Shown piece after piece: positions 1 to 9,690 of a stretch of DNA of 36,219 nt; within the stretch, counting starts at the first letter, position 1, and the number at the start of each line of letters is the position of its first letter. The notes below the pieces were generated by a model. The model did no database searches. It was not told where the DNA came from and saw only the letters and a list, made by a program, of their open reading frames with translations. This stretch comes from Priapulus caudatus (lineage: Eukaryota; Priapulida; Priapulimorpha; Priapulimorphida; Priapulidae): positions 87,284 to 123,502 of the forward strand of contig NW_014577144.1 in the NCBI RefSeq assembly GCF_000485595.1, read 5' to 3'. The position numbers and the translations under genes were made by a program.

Positions 1-54
1 CAGAGATAATTGCGGTCAAATGCTCATCTGAACACACAAGTACACCGCACGCCG

Positions 55-590
55 CTCCCTTTTCCCCTCCTTCTCTACGAGCTTCTCCCTCCTCCTTCTT
101 ACAGCTTCTCCTCTTCCACTCCTCCTTCCCACGCAGCTTGCTCCTTTCCTCCTACACACATTCTCCTTTCTCCCCTCCCCTTCTCCACACTCTTCTCCCT
201 TCTGCCCTTCCTCATTCTCCCCCTCCTCCCTTTCCTCCTCCTCCTTCTCCCCCTCCTCTCCTTCCTCCTCTCCTCCTTCTCCCCCTCTCCCCTTCCTCCT
301 CTCTTCTCGCCCCCTTACCTTCTGTCTCTACAGCTTCTCCCTCCTCCTTTCTCTACCAGCTTCTCCCCTTCCTCCTCCACCAGCTTCTCCCCCTCTTCTT
401 TTTTTACCCCTCCTCCTTCTTCACCAGCTTCTCCCCCTCCTCCTTGTCCACCAGCCCTTATTCTCATCTTTTCCCAGCAGCTTTCCCTCTTCCTCAATTT
501 CTTCAGCTAGCTTTCTTCCTACTCCACCTACTCTAGTACTCACTCTAAACTTCCCCTCCATCCCCATCCCCCGCTCCCTAACACTGCTCT
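55..590 (+). repeat. Polypyrimidine minisatellite, degenerate CCTCCTTCTC-type units
   Basis: More than 500 bases are almost purely C and T on the plus strand. A loose unit of about 25-30 bases recurs, built on CCAGCTTCTCCCC followed by CTCCTCCTT; it is clearest from 350 to 450. The open frames across it encode only Ser/Pro/Leu low complexity and are not taken as genes. Such long mirror-like pyrimidine tracts can form triplex DNA; that is inference. The remaining bases to about 940 show no recognisable feature. Confidence 0.85.
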
Positions 591-942
591 TCGCTAGCCT
601 GCTGTACCAGAACTTGGTATTTAGTGTGCACACTTATCGTAACCCAGACGCAGCTGTCATTGCGGGTCGGGGCGGGCGGGGCGGCTATCTAGATATTCTC
701 GGCACTGTCGTCAGATTTTTGCGACGACACCGGCACATCCAGCAGTTCATTATCCAGCTTTTCCAACTTAATATCTTCCATTCCTTATTATTCTTCTGGA
801 TCGAACTTCCAGCCTCTCCAACTACATACTCCTCTATGATGCACTTATGATGCTTAGCACTTGTTACTATAATAACTTTAATAATGAATCAAGATTTTAT
901 TAATAGAGATCAAGTGTGCTTAGTGGAGTGTCTATATTCAAG

Positions 943-1451
943 CCGGTACGGGGAATTAACGGTAGCGCATCATATTTGCTAATACTAATTGACTAATCAT
1001 GCGTCAATAAACTCAATATTCACAGAGAGTATAGCTAAGACATGTGTGTCTATAATATCTAGAATATATGTATAATATCTATAATATCTATAATCTATAT
1101 ATAATATAATCTATAATCTATAAAATCTATATAATATCTATAATATATGTATCTAGAATATATTATGCAAATGATCTCCCTTACCGGCTTTGAATTCAAT
1201 ACTCTCTGTAAATAGTGAGTTACCGCAGACAGACCGCATCCCCCAGAAAGAGACGCACGATTAGTCATATGCACGATATAAAATTCTATATGGCGCGCGA
1301 AGTGAATTACAAATGATTAAATTTCTAACATTCTAGATACATATAGACACAGATGTCTTAGCTATAACTCCTCTGTGAATATTGAGTTATTGATGAGGAT
1401 TGGTCAATTATATTTGCAAATATTATGCGTACCGTAATCTCCCCGTACCGG
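943..1451. mobile_element. Fold-back (inverted-repeat) element, MITE-like
   Basis: The bases at 943-1080 reappear as an imperfect reverse complement at about 1320-1451. The outer ends are CCGGTACGGGG at 943-953 and CCCCGTACCGG at 1441-1451. Further inside, AACTCAATATTCACAGAG (1010-1027) pairs with CTCTGTGAATATTGAGTT (1371-1388). The AT-rich centre holds repeats of TATAATATCTA. A third diverged copy of the inner motif (ATACTCTCTGTAAATAGTGAG) lies near 1200-1220. No coding capacity and no convincing target-site duplication were seen, so this is a non-autonomous fold-back element or a decayed MITE. Confidence 0.6.
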
Positions 1452-2639
1452 TACCCGTGTACTTAAGGGACTTAGATGCACGCGATCTATTATAGTTGCC
1501 TAGCCGGTATCAGCCTCGTCGCGCCAGCACCGTCACAAACTAGCGTTTCCAAGCGCAAACGTGAGTTAGCAATCCGCCTTGGGTTACGTATCTGATGACA
1601 ATTACTGCGTCTATTATTATTAGCAATCATCTGTCTTTTTATTTTTTGGGCTCCCTGACTCTATATGTATGCCTATTATAATTTCACTGTTGATAACACA
1701 AAAAGAGTCGAGGGAGTTCATTTACAGGCTGCTGGATTGGTTGAATTTGGTTACAATATTGCGAATTCATGCTAACGTATTGTTCTTTTTTTTTCTCAAT
1801 CCATTATGAATATGAGATCAGCCTGATGAACATCATTATCATCACGTGTATGTGTATCGTCATAATATGGCAGGGCCATGGGCTAGCACTCTTACAAGAT
1901 TTGTCTGCGTTTCCAGTGGGGCCCCCAGTGAGGCTGAAGAGGTCTACTGTCCCCAAGGGTTACCTGCGAGAACGTCTACTATACTTACTACTACTGGTAC
2001 TATTAATATGCAACCGTCCTAGGCTCTCCAGCTAAGAGTCTGATTCACGTGACGCCTAACTCCCTAACTCCTATCCATACCGCTAACCGATATGAGATAT
2101 TACCAGGGTATGTTCGGCGTATACCGACGTACGCACAGGCACGTTCCGCGCGATACGCTGGGGACATAGACGCCTAGCTCCAGTGAGTGTTGCTATCAGT
2201 AAATTCTATCATGAGTTCCTACCAGGAGGAAGTTCTGGCATGATTGTCAATGTGATGTTTTAATTAAAGCATGCATTGAATTTAATTGTGTAAAACGCAC
2301 GGTTCGTGCAATATCTGCTGGCAGTTGAGTGGAGAGAGACGCATCTGTGATTTGAGATCTAAAGTAATTTTGTTTTTCCATTCATGCGATGTAACACGTT
2401 ACACGCGATGCAATGCGGAGTATCGTTGATTTTACGTGAGATCAGCAATCGCACGCCCCCCAACGTACCCGCCAACAAAAGCTGGGTGTTATCCTTCACA
2501 GTGACGTTATAATACCACAGGCCTTGGTGGCTCAAGTTTTAAGAAGAGTATAAGAGCGAAGGCGGTTCCGAGCAGGCCGCGTAGCCAACTTTATAATTGG
2601 CGGGGGGGGTATCGTTTTCAATGTTTGTAATTTGCTCGA
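1452..2639. other. No supported gene; one short imperfect stem-loop
   Basis: This stretch is AT-rich and carries only short or unconvincing open frames. The frame at 1769-2035 encodes a hydrophobic start and a Leu-rich end but resembles no family I know. One imperfect stem-loop pairs GCTCCCTGACTCT near 1650 with AGAGTCGAGGGAGT near 1704. A run of G occurs at 2602-2609. Nothing else is supported. Confidence 0.5.
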
Positions 2640-2802
2640 CAGGGGCGTGTACAGGATTTGTACAGGTGGGTCTACCATAACAGCAAAGGTCGAGCTACGG
2701 AAGGGGGTCTGTGATTAAAATTTTTAAAATACACCCTCAGATGCGTTTTCTCTGCACGAGCGGGGGGGGTCCGATCGCTGGACCCCCCTGTACACGCCCC
2801 TG
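2640..2802. mobile_element. Short non-autonomous DNA transposon (MITE), 163 bp
   Basis: The left end CAGGGGCGTGTACAGG (2640-2655) is the exact reverse complement of the right end CCTGTACACGCCCCTG (2787-2802), giving 16 bp perfect terminal inverted repeats around a 131 bp non-coding core. The flanking five bases are ctcga on the left and ctcgg on the right, so a 5 bp target duplication with one mismatch is possible but not proven. Ends of the CAGGGGCG type are common in animal cut-and-paste elements; the superfamily cannot be assigned from this sequence. Confidence 0.7.
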
Positions 2803-2869
2803 CTCGGGCGCGAAGCCGACCAGGCAGAGGGAGCCAAGCGACGAAGCGGGGGGAAGGGTGTGGAAGGGT

Positions 2870-3060
2870 GTTCACTGTTCACGCCTCCCGCACGATGGAG
2901 ATTTTGCAATTATTACACTAAAATGGAGCGACCTGCAGGTGAAATTTCTTGCAAATTTTCAAAAAAAAAATTTTTGGCTTGGGGGAGGGGGGCTTGGGGG
3001 GGGGGGTTCGTTCGAACCCCCTGAACCCGCAACCTGGCTATGGGGCCTGACGCGGTATAC
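2870..3060. repeat. G-rich segment resembling part of an interspersed repeat
   Basis: A run of ten A followed by ATTTTTGGCTTGGGGG leads into a G-run of about 12, then a TTCGTTCGAACCCCC palindrome and CCTGGCTATGGGG. This mixture of A-run, G-run and TTCGAA palindrome looks like the end of a dispersed invertebrate repeat. No boundaries or coding content could be found, and it may be a diverged relative or neighbour of the MITE at 2640-2802. The family is not identified. Confidence 0.35.
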
Positions 3061-3518
3061 CGCTTCGCTTTATACTCTTGCTTGAAACTGAGCCTCAAGG
3101 GGCTGTGTTATACACCTCTCTTTTGCTACAGATAAATGTGAAATAAAATTCGTTTCTTGTGGTGTCTGGACCCTTAGTCCTTACATTATATCGATGACTC
3201 ATATACTCATATAAAACAGGCAAAAAAATTATTATCGATTATTCACTAATCGATTCGTATCATCACTAGGCCTATATGATTCTTGTAAAATGTAGTTAGT
3301 TGTAGTTTGTACGTACGTAGGGGCTAGGCTATACATGTAAAATCTGAAATGAGAAGTTTTTCCATGTGAAACCTGAAGCTCAACAGTAGATCATACCCTC
3401 CCATATCTCACAACTGACTTACCTAATGTATCCATATCCGTATGTTTAATTACACTTTGCAAATATCGACTGTTATTATGAAGCGTAAACCGAAAAGTTT
3501 GAAAGAGTTTTAGCTCAG

Positions 3519-3675
3519 TTGCCGATATGCAATCGGAGAGCTCCGCCATCGCGCCTTGCTGTACATCGGGAACCTGTTTCCTCCCATCAGCAACATTCCA
3601 AATTCCTTTGAAGCATCCTCATCCACTATCACTATCGGCGGCGCCCGTGCCGGCATGACTAAACATCACTCTTGA
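3519..3675 (+). CDS. Possible terminal exon, unrecognised protein
   Basis: A possible acceptor (GTTTTAGCTCAG, ending at 3518) is followed by 51 open codons closing with TGA at 3673-3675. The frame begins CRYAIGELRHRALLY and ends GGARAGMTKHHS. Codon composition is more GC-rich than the surroundings, and an in-frame stop lies just before the acceptor, as expected at an intron boundary. An AATAAA occurs downstream near 3767. No domain or family is recognised and no partner exon was found nearby. Chance openness of this length is quite possible, so this is only a candidate. Confidence 0.18.
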
Positions 3676-4017
3676 GTTTCTCGTGAATCACGGCGTTGCT
3701 GGTTTCAGTTATGAAGGCGCCAACATCGATGCAGAGGTCAGCACGCCATATAATATCCTTGTAGAAATAAATAACTACACAAAAGCAGTAAAACGCAGAT
3801 AAAAAACGAAACGCACGGAAGCTTATATTATATGGACCTACACATAGTCGATAAGTGCTTTCTCGCACGTAGATATCTCGACACACATGTATAAACAATT
3901 GTCGCTTAATAGATTTAAAAGCAAATGCTGGCTGTGGCAATAATAGAAAAGAAAACTTTACTGAGTGTTATTCTGCTACGAACGCGCGCACGTGTATGCA
4001 GGCAGCTAGTATACCCA

Positions 4018-4062
4018 AGGCTTTCTAACGAGGCTTTCTAACGAGGCTTTCTACGAACTTTC
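4018..4062 (+). repeat. Three tandem AGGCTTTCTAACG copies
   Basis: AGGCTTTCTAACG occurs twice exactly in tandem and then once more with changes (AGGCTTTCTACGAACTTTCT). It is a short local duplication in otherwise featureless sequence between 3676 and 4830. Confidence 0.6.
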
Positions 4063-4839
4063 TAAAGCTCAGGCAATATTTCGTCGAGGATGTGCTCGCC
4101 AGAGGTCACCACTAGACGCATTTTTCCCGCAGCCCTTTTTTTCATACATCTGCGACTCATGCACGCACACACGCATATTTTCTCGCTCAACGGCAAAAAC
4201 ACAACAAGATGACGCATAGCATTTTTAGTGTGGAGAAAAGCATACATTTATCGTCGCAGTGAAAACACTATGCAGTTATATTGCTCTGACAGAGAGTCAA
4301 TCCTAAATACAATTGCTATATATGAAGTGCGCGTGACAAGCGAAATTCGTGTGATTGTCTGGCGAAACAAGTAGGGCTGGAGGAACAGACGGGGTTAGAG
4401 GAACGAGAAGGGATGGGGCACTTCGTTGCCGCCCTAGATCCACATCGGCTCAATAGGCGCAAAAAGCAAATATCAAAAAGATTTCTGCCCTCCTGCCCAC
4501 GTACGCGTAGTCGATTTTCTCTCGAGCTTAATTTGAGATTTATTTCATTCCTCGTTGTTATCAGAATATTGCGATGTTATAACACATAACCATCTACAAT
4601 TTGGTTAATTACGCGTGGGCATGTGAGTGATCATACGTGAGACATATTCCGCAGTGAATTATGATGCACTCGCTACATGCGCTTCACTATATCTACGAAA
4701 TGGAAGGAATTTATTACACATTAAACACGTTAATTCTACTTCTAACTATCAAACTTGTTACGACATGGTGTTACTAGCTACATTATCAGGCGAGAAAAAT
4801 GGGACATTTTCAACATTTATATACGAGCAGGACTTTATA

Positions 4840-4950
4840 CACAGACACGCACAAAAAAGCGCGCGCGCACACACGTACGCACGCCAGTACACGCAAACAC
4901 ACACGCACGCACACATACACGCGCACGTGCACAGACACGCACAACGTACT
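4840..4950 (+). repeat. CA/CGCA-rich dinucleotide tract
   Basis: Alternating ACAC and GCGC words (ACACGCACGCACAC type) run for about 110 bases. The strict purine-pyrimidine alternation is compatible with Z-DNA. Overlapping open frames here encode only His/Thr-rich low complexity on the plus strand and Val/Cys-rich on the minus, and are not taken as genes. Confidence 0.75.
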
Positions 4951-5510
4951 CACGCCCACCCAGCTCACGAAGGCATTCACGTCCTCAAGCCCGAATGCAC
5001 GAGAGAACGTACCCCCAAACATAGGTGCCAACGTGCCGTACACGCTTGAGTGGCAAGCACATAAAATTATCTAATATAGTTACTAGTACTCATCGCAATT
5101 CTAAACTGACTACCTATACAGACACTCAAGAGTGTGGCGAACTATATATTAACACAACTACTCGATTTTTTTCAAACTGTAAAATTTAAAACGCGATTAA
5201 ATTCGCGATAATGATTGAATAGTAAAATTAATAACATATAGGGCCTACGGTTACAGCATAATTATGTACGAATCGACATTATGCACACATCCCATGCTGA
5301 TACGAGCCGAGTAGCAATATTGTGATAGCAGTCATATGAGTACCGAATACGCGGCCATATTAATTATGTATTACCACTTAGTCATGCATAAGCTTAATGA
5401 TACTCAATAGTAATAGAGACAAGCTAATTACAGAGAATAACACAGCTGCTAGCTGCAATCATTTAAATGCTGCGACGTTTTTATGCTGCTCAATAACCGC
5501 ATAAAAACAA

Positions 5511-5895
5511 ATTAATGACCAGGATTATATTGACATAAAACTTTCGGTATATATTTATATAGGCTACTGACGATACAAATACCTATTCGAAAAAAAACCA
5601 CATGCGAATCTATCGCGCTTCTTTGTTTGATTATTATGGAAGCTGACTATACGATATTATAGAGTCAGATTACAGTCTTATACAGTCTTGTTATCGTACT
5701 TTGGTATAAGATGTGAATACGGAATCGAGTGGAAACCTAAATAACGTAGGACTTGCAGTTTGACCACGCAGGCGCAGTTTCTGCAGTTTCTGCAGTTTGA
5801 CCACACAGGCTGCAGTTTAATTAATGACCAGGATTATATACAACCAACATATACAACCAACCATACCAGGATTATATATTGACCAGTAATTGTAT
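5511..5895 (+). repeat. Dispersed direct repeat and short minisatellite cluster
   Basis: The 20-mer ATTAATGACCAGGATTATAT occurs at 5511-5530 and again at 5820-5839, with a partial third copy (CCAGGATTATATATTGACCA) near 5868. Between them CTGCAGTTTGACCACACAGG-type words repeat at about 5753-5818. The region is non-coding and lies downstream of the ion-channel stop codon at 6020, so it could be the 3' untranslated or flanking region of that minus-strand gene. No clear poly(A) signal was seen on that strand. Confidence 0.55.
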
Positions 5896-6019
5896 ACAAC
5901 GTCACGGTATACAACAATACTACCGCGCCAAAGAAGTATGGTCACCACAAACCACATCTTGCCAAGGTCACACCCGCAGTCTGATTGCATGCGCAGTGCC
6001 GCCTACCGGCGTGAAGACA

Positions 6020-6582
6020 CTATCGCGCCCAGAGCGTATCGTTGTCGTCATAGAAGGCGATCTTCTCGGTGATGTTGACGTCATCGGCGACATCATCGTC
6101 CGCCTTCAGAAAGGTGAAGCTTGAGAAGTTGTCGGCAGGGAGCGGCACGAGCGTCGGGAAGGCGACGGACAGGCTGACGTAGACGAGCAAGGCGACAAAG
6201 ATGAGTAAAAAGATGCGATCGAGCACGATCGACATCGCTCGCCACTCCCGCCGCGCCACGTGCCGCCGAAGCTCGTCGATGCTGCCCGACACTCCGCGAG
6301 CATCGTCAACGTCGTCGCCGCCGCCGCCGCCGCTGTTACAGTTGCGGTTCTTCGCCGCCGCCTTCTTCACCATGCGGTTAAGATAGCTCAGCTGCTGCTT
6401 CTGCTCTCGCGCGCCACAGTAGGCGTCGACTAGTAGCAGACGACCGATAATGCCGAAGCAGAGTTTGCGCAGCAACATCGGCACGCGCTTACCGGTGTAG
6501 CCCCGCGCCTCGACCTGCATCGTGAACACGGTGACGATGGTGGCGATCGAGACGATTATGATGAGGTAAGCGTAAGAGATGC
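6020..6582 (-). CDS. Cys-loop ligand-gated ion channel (nicotinic receptor-like), last coding exon
   Basis: This is the C-terminal exon of a pentameric ligand-gated channel subunit: 186 whole codons and a TAG stop at 6022-6020. It starts at a phase 1 acceptor (TTCCTCTGCAG, then GC of a split codon); there is no in-exon start. In exon residue numbers, 1-20 are the M3 helix (begins ISYAYLIIIVSIATIV). Residues 21-50 (GYTGKRVPMLLRKL) are the conserved post-M3 segment. Residues 51-111 are the cytoplasmic loop, with a five-Gly run encoded by GGC. Residues 112-115 are EWRA of the MA helix, and 116-140 are M4 with SIVLDRIFLLIF, the VLDRxF pattern typical of nicotinic-type M4. The acidic tail, 141-186, would be extracellular and holds three N-glycosylation sequons (NFS 151, NIT 169, NDT 180). 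The tail is long for the family. The ligand-binding domain, M1 and M2 must lie at higher coordinates and were not found. Ligand and ion selectivity cannot be predicted. Confidence 0.87.
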
Positions 6583-6600
6583 CTGCAGAGGAAGTAGAAA
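6583..6600 (-). promoter_or_regulatory. Splice acceptor of the ion-channel exon
   Basis: Read on the minus strand this is TTTCTACTTCCTCTGCAG: a pyrimidine tract ending in GCAG directly before the first exon base at 6582. The reading frame of M3 is continuous from this boundary, which fixes the intron as phase 1 and places it inside or just before M3. Confidence 0.8.
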
Positions 6601-7044
6601 CCCACGCGGCGGGGGTGTTTGTTTAGATAATTATACGTTGTTATGGTAGCGTGTGTATCATTCTGGCCGTAGATGCCCATGAGCTCATTGTGCTCATATG
6701 CTCACCAGCGTATGATATGCAGTTAACATCATTTCGATACAATGCAAGGAATATTATTGAATAAGGTAGAGATAACATGCAGTTCATCGGTAGAGTCCTA
6801 GGGGCTTCTGTGTCGTTAACATCTAGATATATTTCGCGTTACTCTCATTCTATCGTGCTCTGATTCGTTTGGTCTCTCACTATACGTGCGTTTCCTTGTC
6901 GTTGGGAACGACGATTTGTTTGGCTCTACATCATGTTATAGATTATTCGTTTTTGTTACACAAGTGTGGACCTATTAACATATTTAGAGAAAGTATTTTA
7001 TATTAATGTACGTGCAGAAGCAGATGGTACTCGTGCGTCACTCA
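6601..7044. other. Presumed intron of the ion-channel gene; nothing else seen
   Basis: AT-rich sequence without open frames or repeats of note. By position it should be the intron upstream of the terminal channel exon on the minus strand. Confidence 0.4.
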
Positions 7045-7470
7045 CCGTTGACTGCCAAGTGAATGTTCTTCGGCCGTGATCATACGTTCAAACAAGTCGC
7101 GGGCGGGCTGACGGCGCGTGTGCATGGTAAAATCTGATCTACATACTTCACTTTGCTCGCAACATTGCGCCACGATTCCCAGCCTATGCTAATATATATG
7201 GAAATGGCGTTCCGACGTCGGTCGCCATTGACTGTCAAGATAATATTTTTCGGCCGTTCTTATACTTTCAAACTGGAACCGGACAGGCTGACAGCACGTG
7301 TTCATGGTAAAATCTGATCTACCTGCTTCACTTCGCTCGCAGCATCGCGTCACGATTCCCATGCAGCTATGCTAATGTACAAGGAAATGGCGCTCCGACG
7401 ACGGTCGCCGTTGACTGCCAAGATAATTTTCTTCGGCCGTTCTTATACGTTTAAACAGGAGCCGAGCTAG
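7045..7470. repeat. Tandem repeat, about 180 bp unit, 2.3 copies
   Basis: Units begin at 7045 (CCGTTGACTGCCAAG), 7225 (CCATTGACTGTCAAG) and 7408 (CCGTTGACTGCCAAG), giving periods of 180 and 183 bases; the third copy is partial. Shared internal words include TTCGGCCGT, CATGGTAAAATCTGATCTAC and CACGATTCCCA. Copies differ mainly by substitutions, so this looks like a real diverged satellite-like array rather than read noise. A (TA)n tract follows at about 7483-7502. Confidence 0.85.
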
Positions 7471-7583
7471 TATATGGCCGTAGCTATATATATATATATA
7501 TAATTATACGTTCGTGCGACCGTGCGTGCGTGTGCGTGCGTACATGCTTGCATACGCGAGCGCGTTCGCCTTACTTTCTTCAG

Positions 7584-7838
7584 ATGTTCCAGCCGCCTGT
7601 TGCGCTGCCGCCAGGTGGCGGCACTCTGCTGTTATTGCTGAGCTGGCAGCTGTGGTCGTTGGTATCCAACAACGCCGGCTGGAAGGCAAGCAGTCCACAG
7701 CTGGCTGCCCGCCGCAGGTACTCGGCCGCAATGACACCACCGCCGTCACCTGGGCCGACTATAGCAGGTCTAATGACGTCACACCGACGACCGAGGTTAC
7801 CTCCGCGCGTATGCCCGCGACTCAATACTGCCGATGGG
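7584..7838 (+). CDS. Possible internal exon with a HYR (hyalin repeat)-like module
   Basis: An acceptor (CCTTACTTTCTTCAG, ending 7583) opens a frame with two leading bases, so the upstream intron is phase 1, usual for extracellular modules. In the open frame (codons from 7586, stop at 7844-7846) the second half reads GCPPQVLG, then TTAVTWADYSRSND, then VTSARMPATQYCRWG. The spacing Cys-Pro, Val-Thr-Trp, Asn-Asp, Val-Thr-Ser and a closing aromatic-x-x-x-Gly resembles HYR domains of secreted or adhesion proteins. A weak donor GGG|GTCTGT at 7838/7839 would make the exon 255 bases and symmetric (phase 1-1). The first 40 residues match nothing I know, and the last HYR strand would fall in a next exon. 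The minus strand is also open across this GC-rich island and has a donor-like AAAGTAAGG at the same edge, so strand assignment is not certain. Confidence 0.35.
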
Positions 7839-7862
7839 GTCTGTAAAATACGATTATATTTA

Positions 7863-8105
7863 CGATGATTACCATTACCTTTGCCATTACCATTATCATT
7901 GATATTACTATTACAATTACTATTACTATTACTATTACTATTATTATTGCCATTACCATTACTATTACTATTATCATTACCATTGCTACGTATTACTATT
8001 ACGATTTCCATTACCATTACTATTACCATTATCTTTACCTTTACCATTACCATTTAATTGCCGTTACAATTACCATTACCATTACCATTAACCATTATTA
8101 TTACC
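7863..8105 (+). repeat. (ATTACC/ATTACT)n hexanucleotide microsatellite
   Basis: About 240 bases of ATTACC, ATTACT and ATTATC words with no A-to-T strand exchange. Open frames on both strands are low complexity (Ile/Thr on plus, Asn/Ser/Gly on minus). Confidence 0.9.
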
Positions 8106-8224
8106 ATCCTTCACAAGTGTTGTTGATAATACAGTAATAGTTCAATTTTTAAAACGGCAGACATTAGAGAACTATTGACAACGATTAAATAAACGACTTA
8201 CAATAAGCGGGAGGCTCTAAAAGC

Positions 8225-8872
8225 CACAGGTAACAACTATACAGGTAACAACCACAGGTAACAACTATACAGGTAACAGCCACAGGTAACAACCACAGGT
8301 AATAACCACAGGTAACAACCGCAGGTAACAACCACAGGTAACAACCACAGGTAACAACCACAGGTAACAACCACAGGTAATAACCACAGGGTCATGCAGC
8401 CACAGGTAACAACCACGATGGGGGGGTACAAACACAGGTAACAACCACGGAACAAACATCCATGGTAACAACCGCAGGTAAGCACCAAGGTACAACGCAC
8501 AGACCGTAACAACCACAGGTAACACACATCAGGTAATAACCACAGTCACAGCCACAGGTAAACAACCAAGGATAATAACCACAGTCACAGCACAGGTAAC
8601 AACGCCACAGGTTAAACAAACACAGGGGTAACAACCAGCAGGTAAAACCACGGTAACACAACCACAGGTAACAACCAACAGGTAACAAACCAGCAGGTAC
8701 ACAACGCACAGGTAAACAACCCACAGGAAAATAACGCACAGTCCAGCAGCCACCGTAAGCCAAACCACAGGTAAGCAAAGCAAACACAGTAACAACCACA
8801 GGTAACAACGCAAGGAAATAACCACAGGTAACAACCACAGGTAACAACCACAGGTAATAACCACAGGTAACA
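8225..8872 (+). repeat. 13 bp minisatellite, unit ACCACAGGTAACA
   Basis: About 50 copies of a 13-base unit. Copies at 8225-8390 and 8815-8870 are nearly exact, while those between about 8400 and 8815 carry one-base insertions and losses. On the minus strand the repeat encodes CYLWLLPVVVT-type peptides in several frames, a translation artefact. The unspaced identical unit rules out a CRISPR array. Confidence 0.92.
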
Positions 8873-9285
8873 CGCGATACGTGACAATCTCACGTGAGCG
8901 TCAGCGGAGGAACGCCGGTATCGCGTGTTGTAATAGACTATTACTGCCGACATGCTCGGATGAAATCATCGTGTGGTGAGAATCACGTAATTGTGCGCAC
9001 ATCGTCACGTAGATTCACACGTTCTAACGTGTGTGATTGGAATAGTAGCGGTATGCGGAGAGAACATCGCAGTTCTTTTCATTTAGCCGACGTGCATAGC
9101 AGGACAAGCGTAACGATGACTCATCAGACTTTAGCTGCTTTGTCGAAGAGAAGTTCTCAGCCGCCAAGGTGATGAGTAAATAGTCTGACGGAGTAGACGG
9201 AGACGGAGTAGAGTAAACTAGTGATAGACGGAGCATGCGCATAAGTGAAGCACCAGACAGCATCCTACACGTCCGCTAGTTGGAT
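8873..9285. other. No supported gene; CACGT-rich interval
   Basis: A mixed-composition interval in which CACGT and AACGTG words recur (for example TCACGTGAG near 8890, TCACGTAAT near 8984, TCACGTAGA near 9004). A 92-codon plus-strand frame is open but starts at GTG and matches no family. Clustered E-box-like words could be regulatory, but there is no adjacent gene start to support that. Confidence 0.3.
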
Positions 9286-9288
9286 GAG

Positions 9289-9320
9289 AGGGATAGATGG
9301 ATGGATGGATGGATGGATGG

Positions 9321-9356
<36 letters not shown>

Positions 9357-9372
9357 ATGGATAGATAGATAA

Positions 9373-9409
<37 letters not shown>

Positions 9410-9416
9410 CAGATAG

Positions 9417-9470
<54 letters not shown>

Positions 9471-9493
9471 TATAGATAGATCGATAGATAGAG

Positions 9494-9578
<85 letters not shown>

Positions 9579-9583
9579 GATAG
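9289..9583 (+). repeat. (GGAT)n then (GATA)n microsatellite
   Basis: GGAT tetramers from 9289 to about 9360 change to GATA tetramers to 9583, with a few interruptions (GATAAATA, GACAGATAGAAGA, GAGAGAAA). The minus-strand frames encode SIYLSIYL and SIHPSIHP repeats in every phase and are not genes. Confidence 0.95.
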
Positions 9584-9589
9584 CACACA

Positions 9590-9690
9590 ATCGCGCAGAC
9601 GCGCGCGCACACATACACACAGGCCCGCATGCACACACACACAGGCTCGCACGCACACACACAGGACCGCACGCACACATACCCCACATA
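9590..9690 (+). repeat. CA/CGCA-rich tract
   Basis: ACACACAGGCCCGCATGC and ACACACAGGCTCGCACGC blocks repeat about four times directly after the GATA array. From 9691 to 10377 the sequence is AT-rich with no supported feature. Confidence 0.75.

Noticed and set aside
2995-3030. tRNA or SINE B-box at TTCGTTCGAACCCCC
   Set aside because: The TTCGAA palindrome resembles a B-box, but there is no A-box at proper distance and no cloverleaf.
8225-8872. CRISPR-like array of repeats
   Set aside because: The 13-base units follow each other without unique spacers; it is a minisatellite in a eukaryotic genome.
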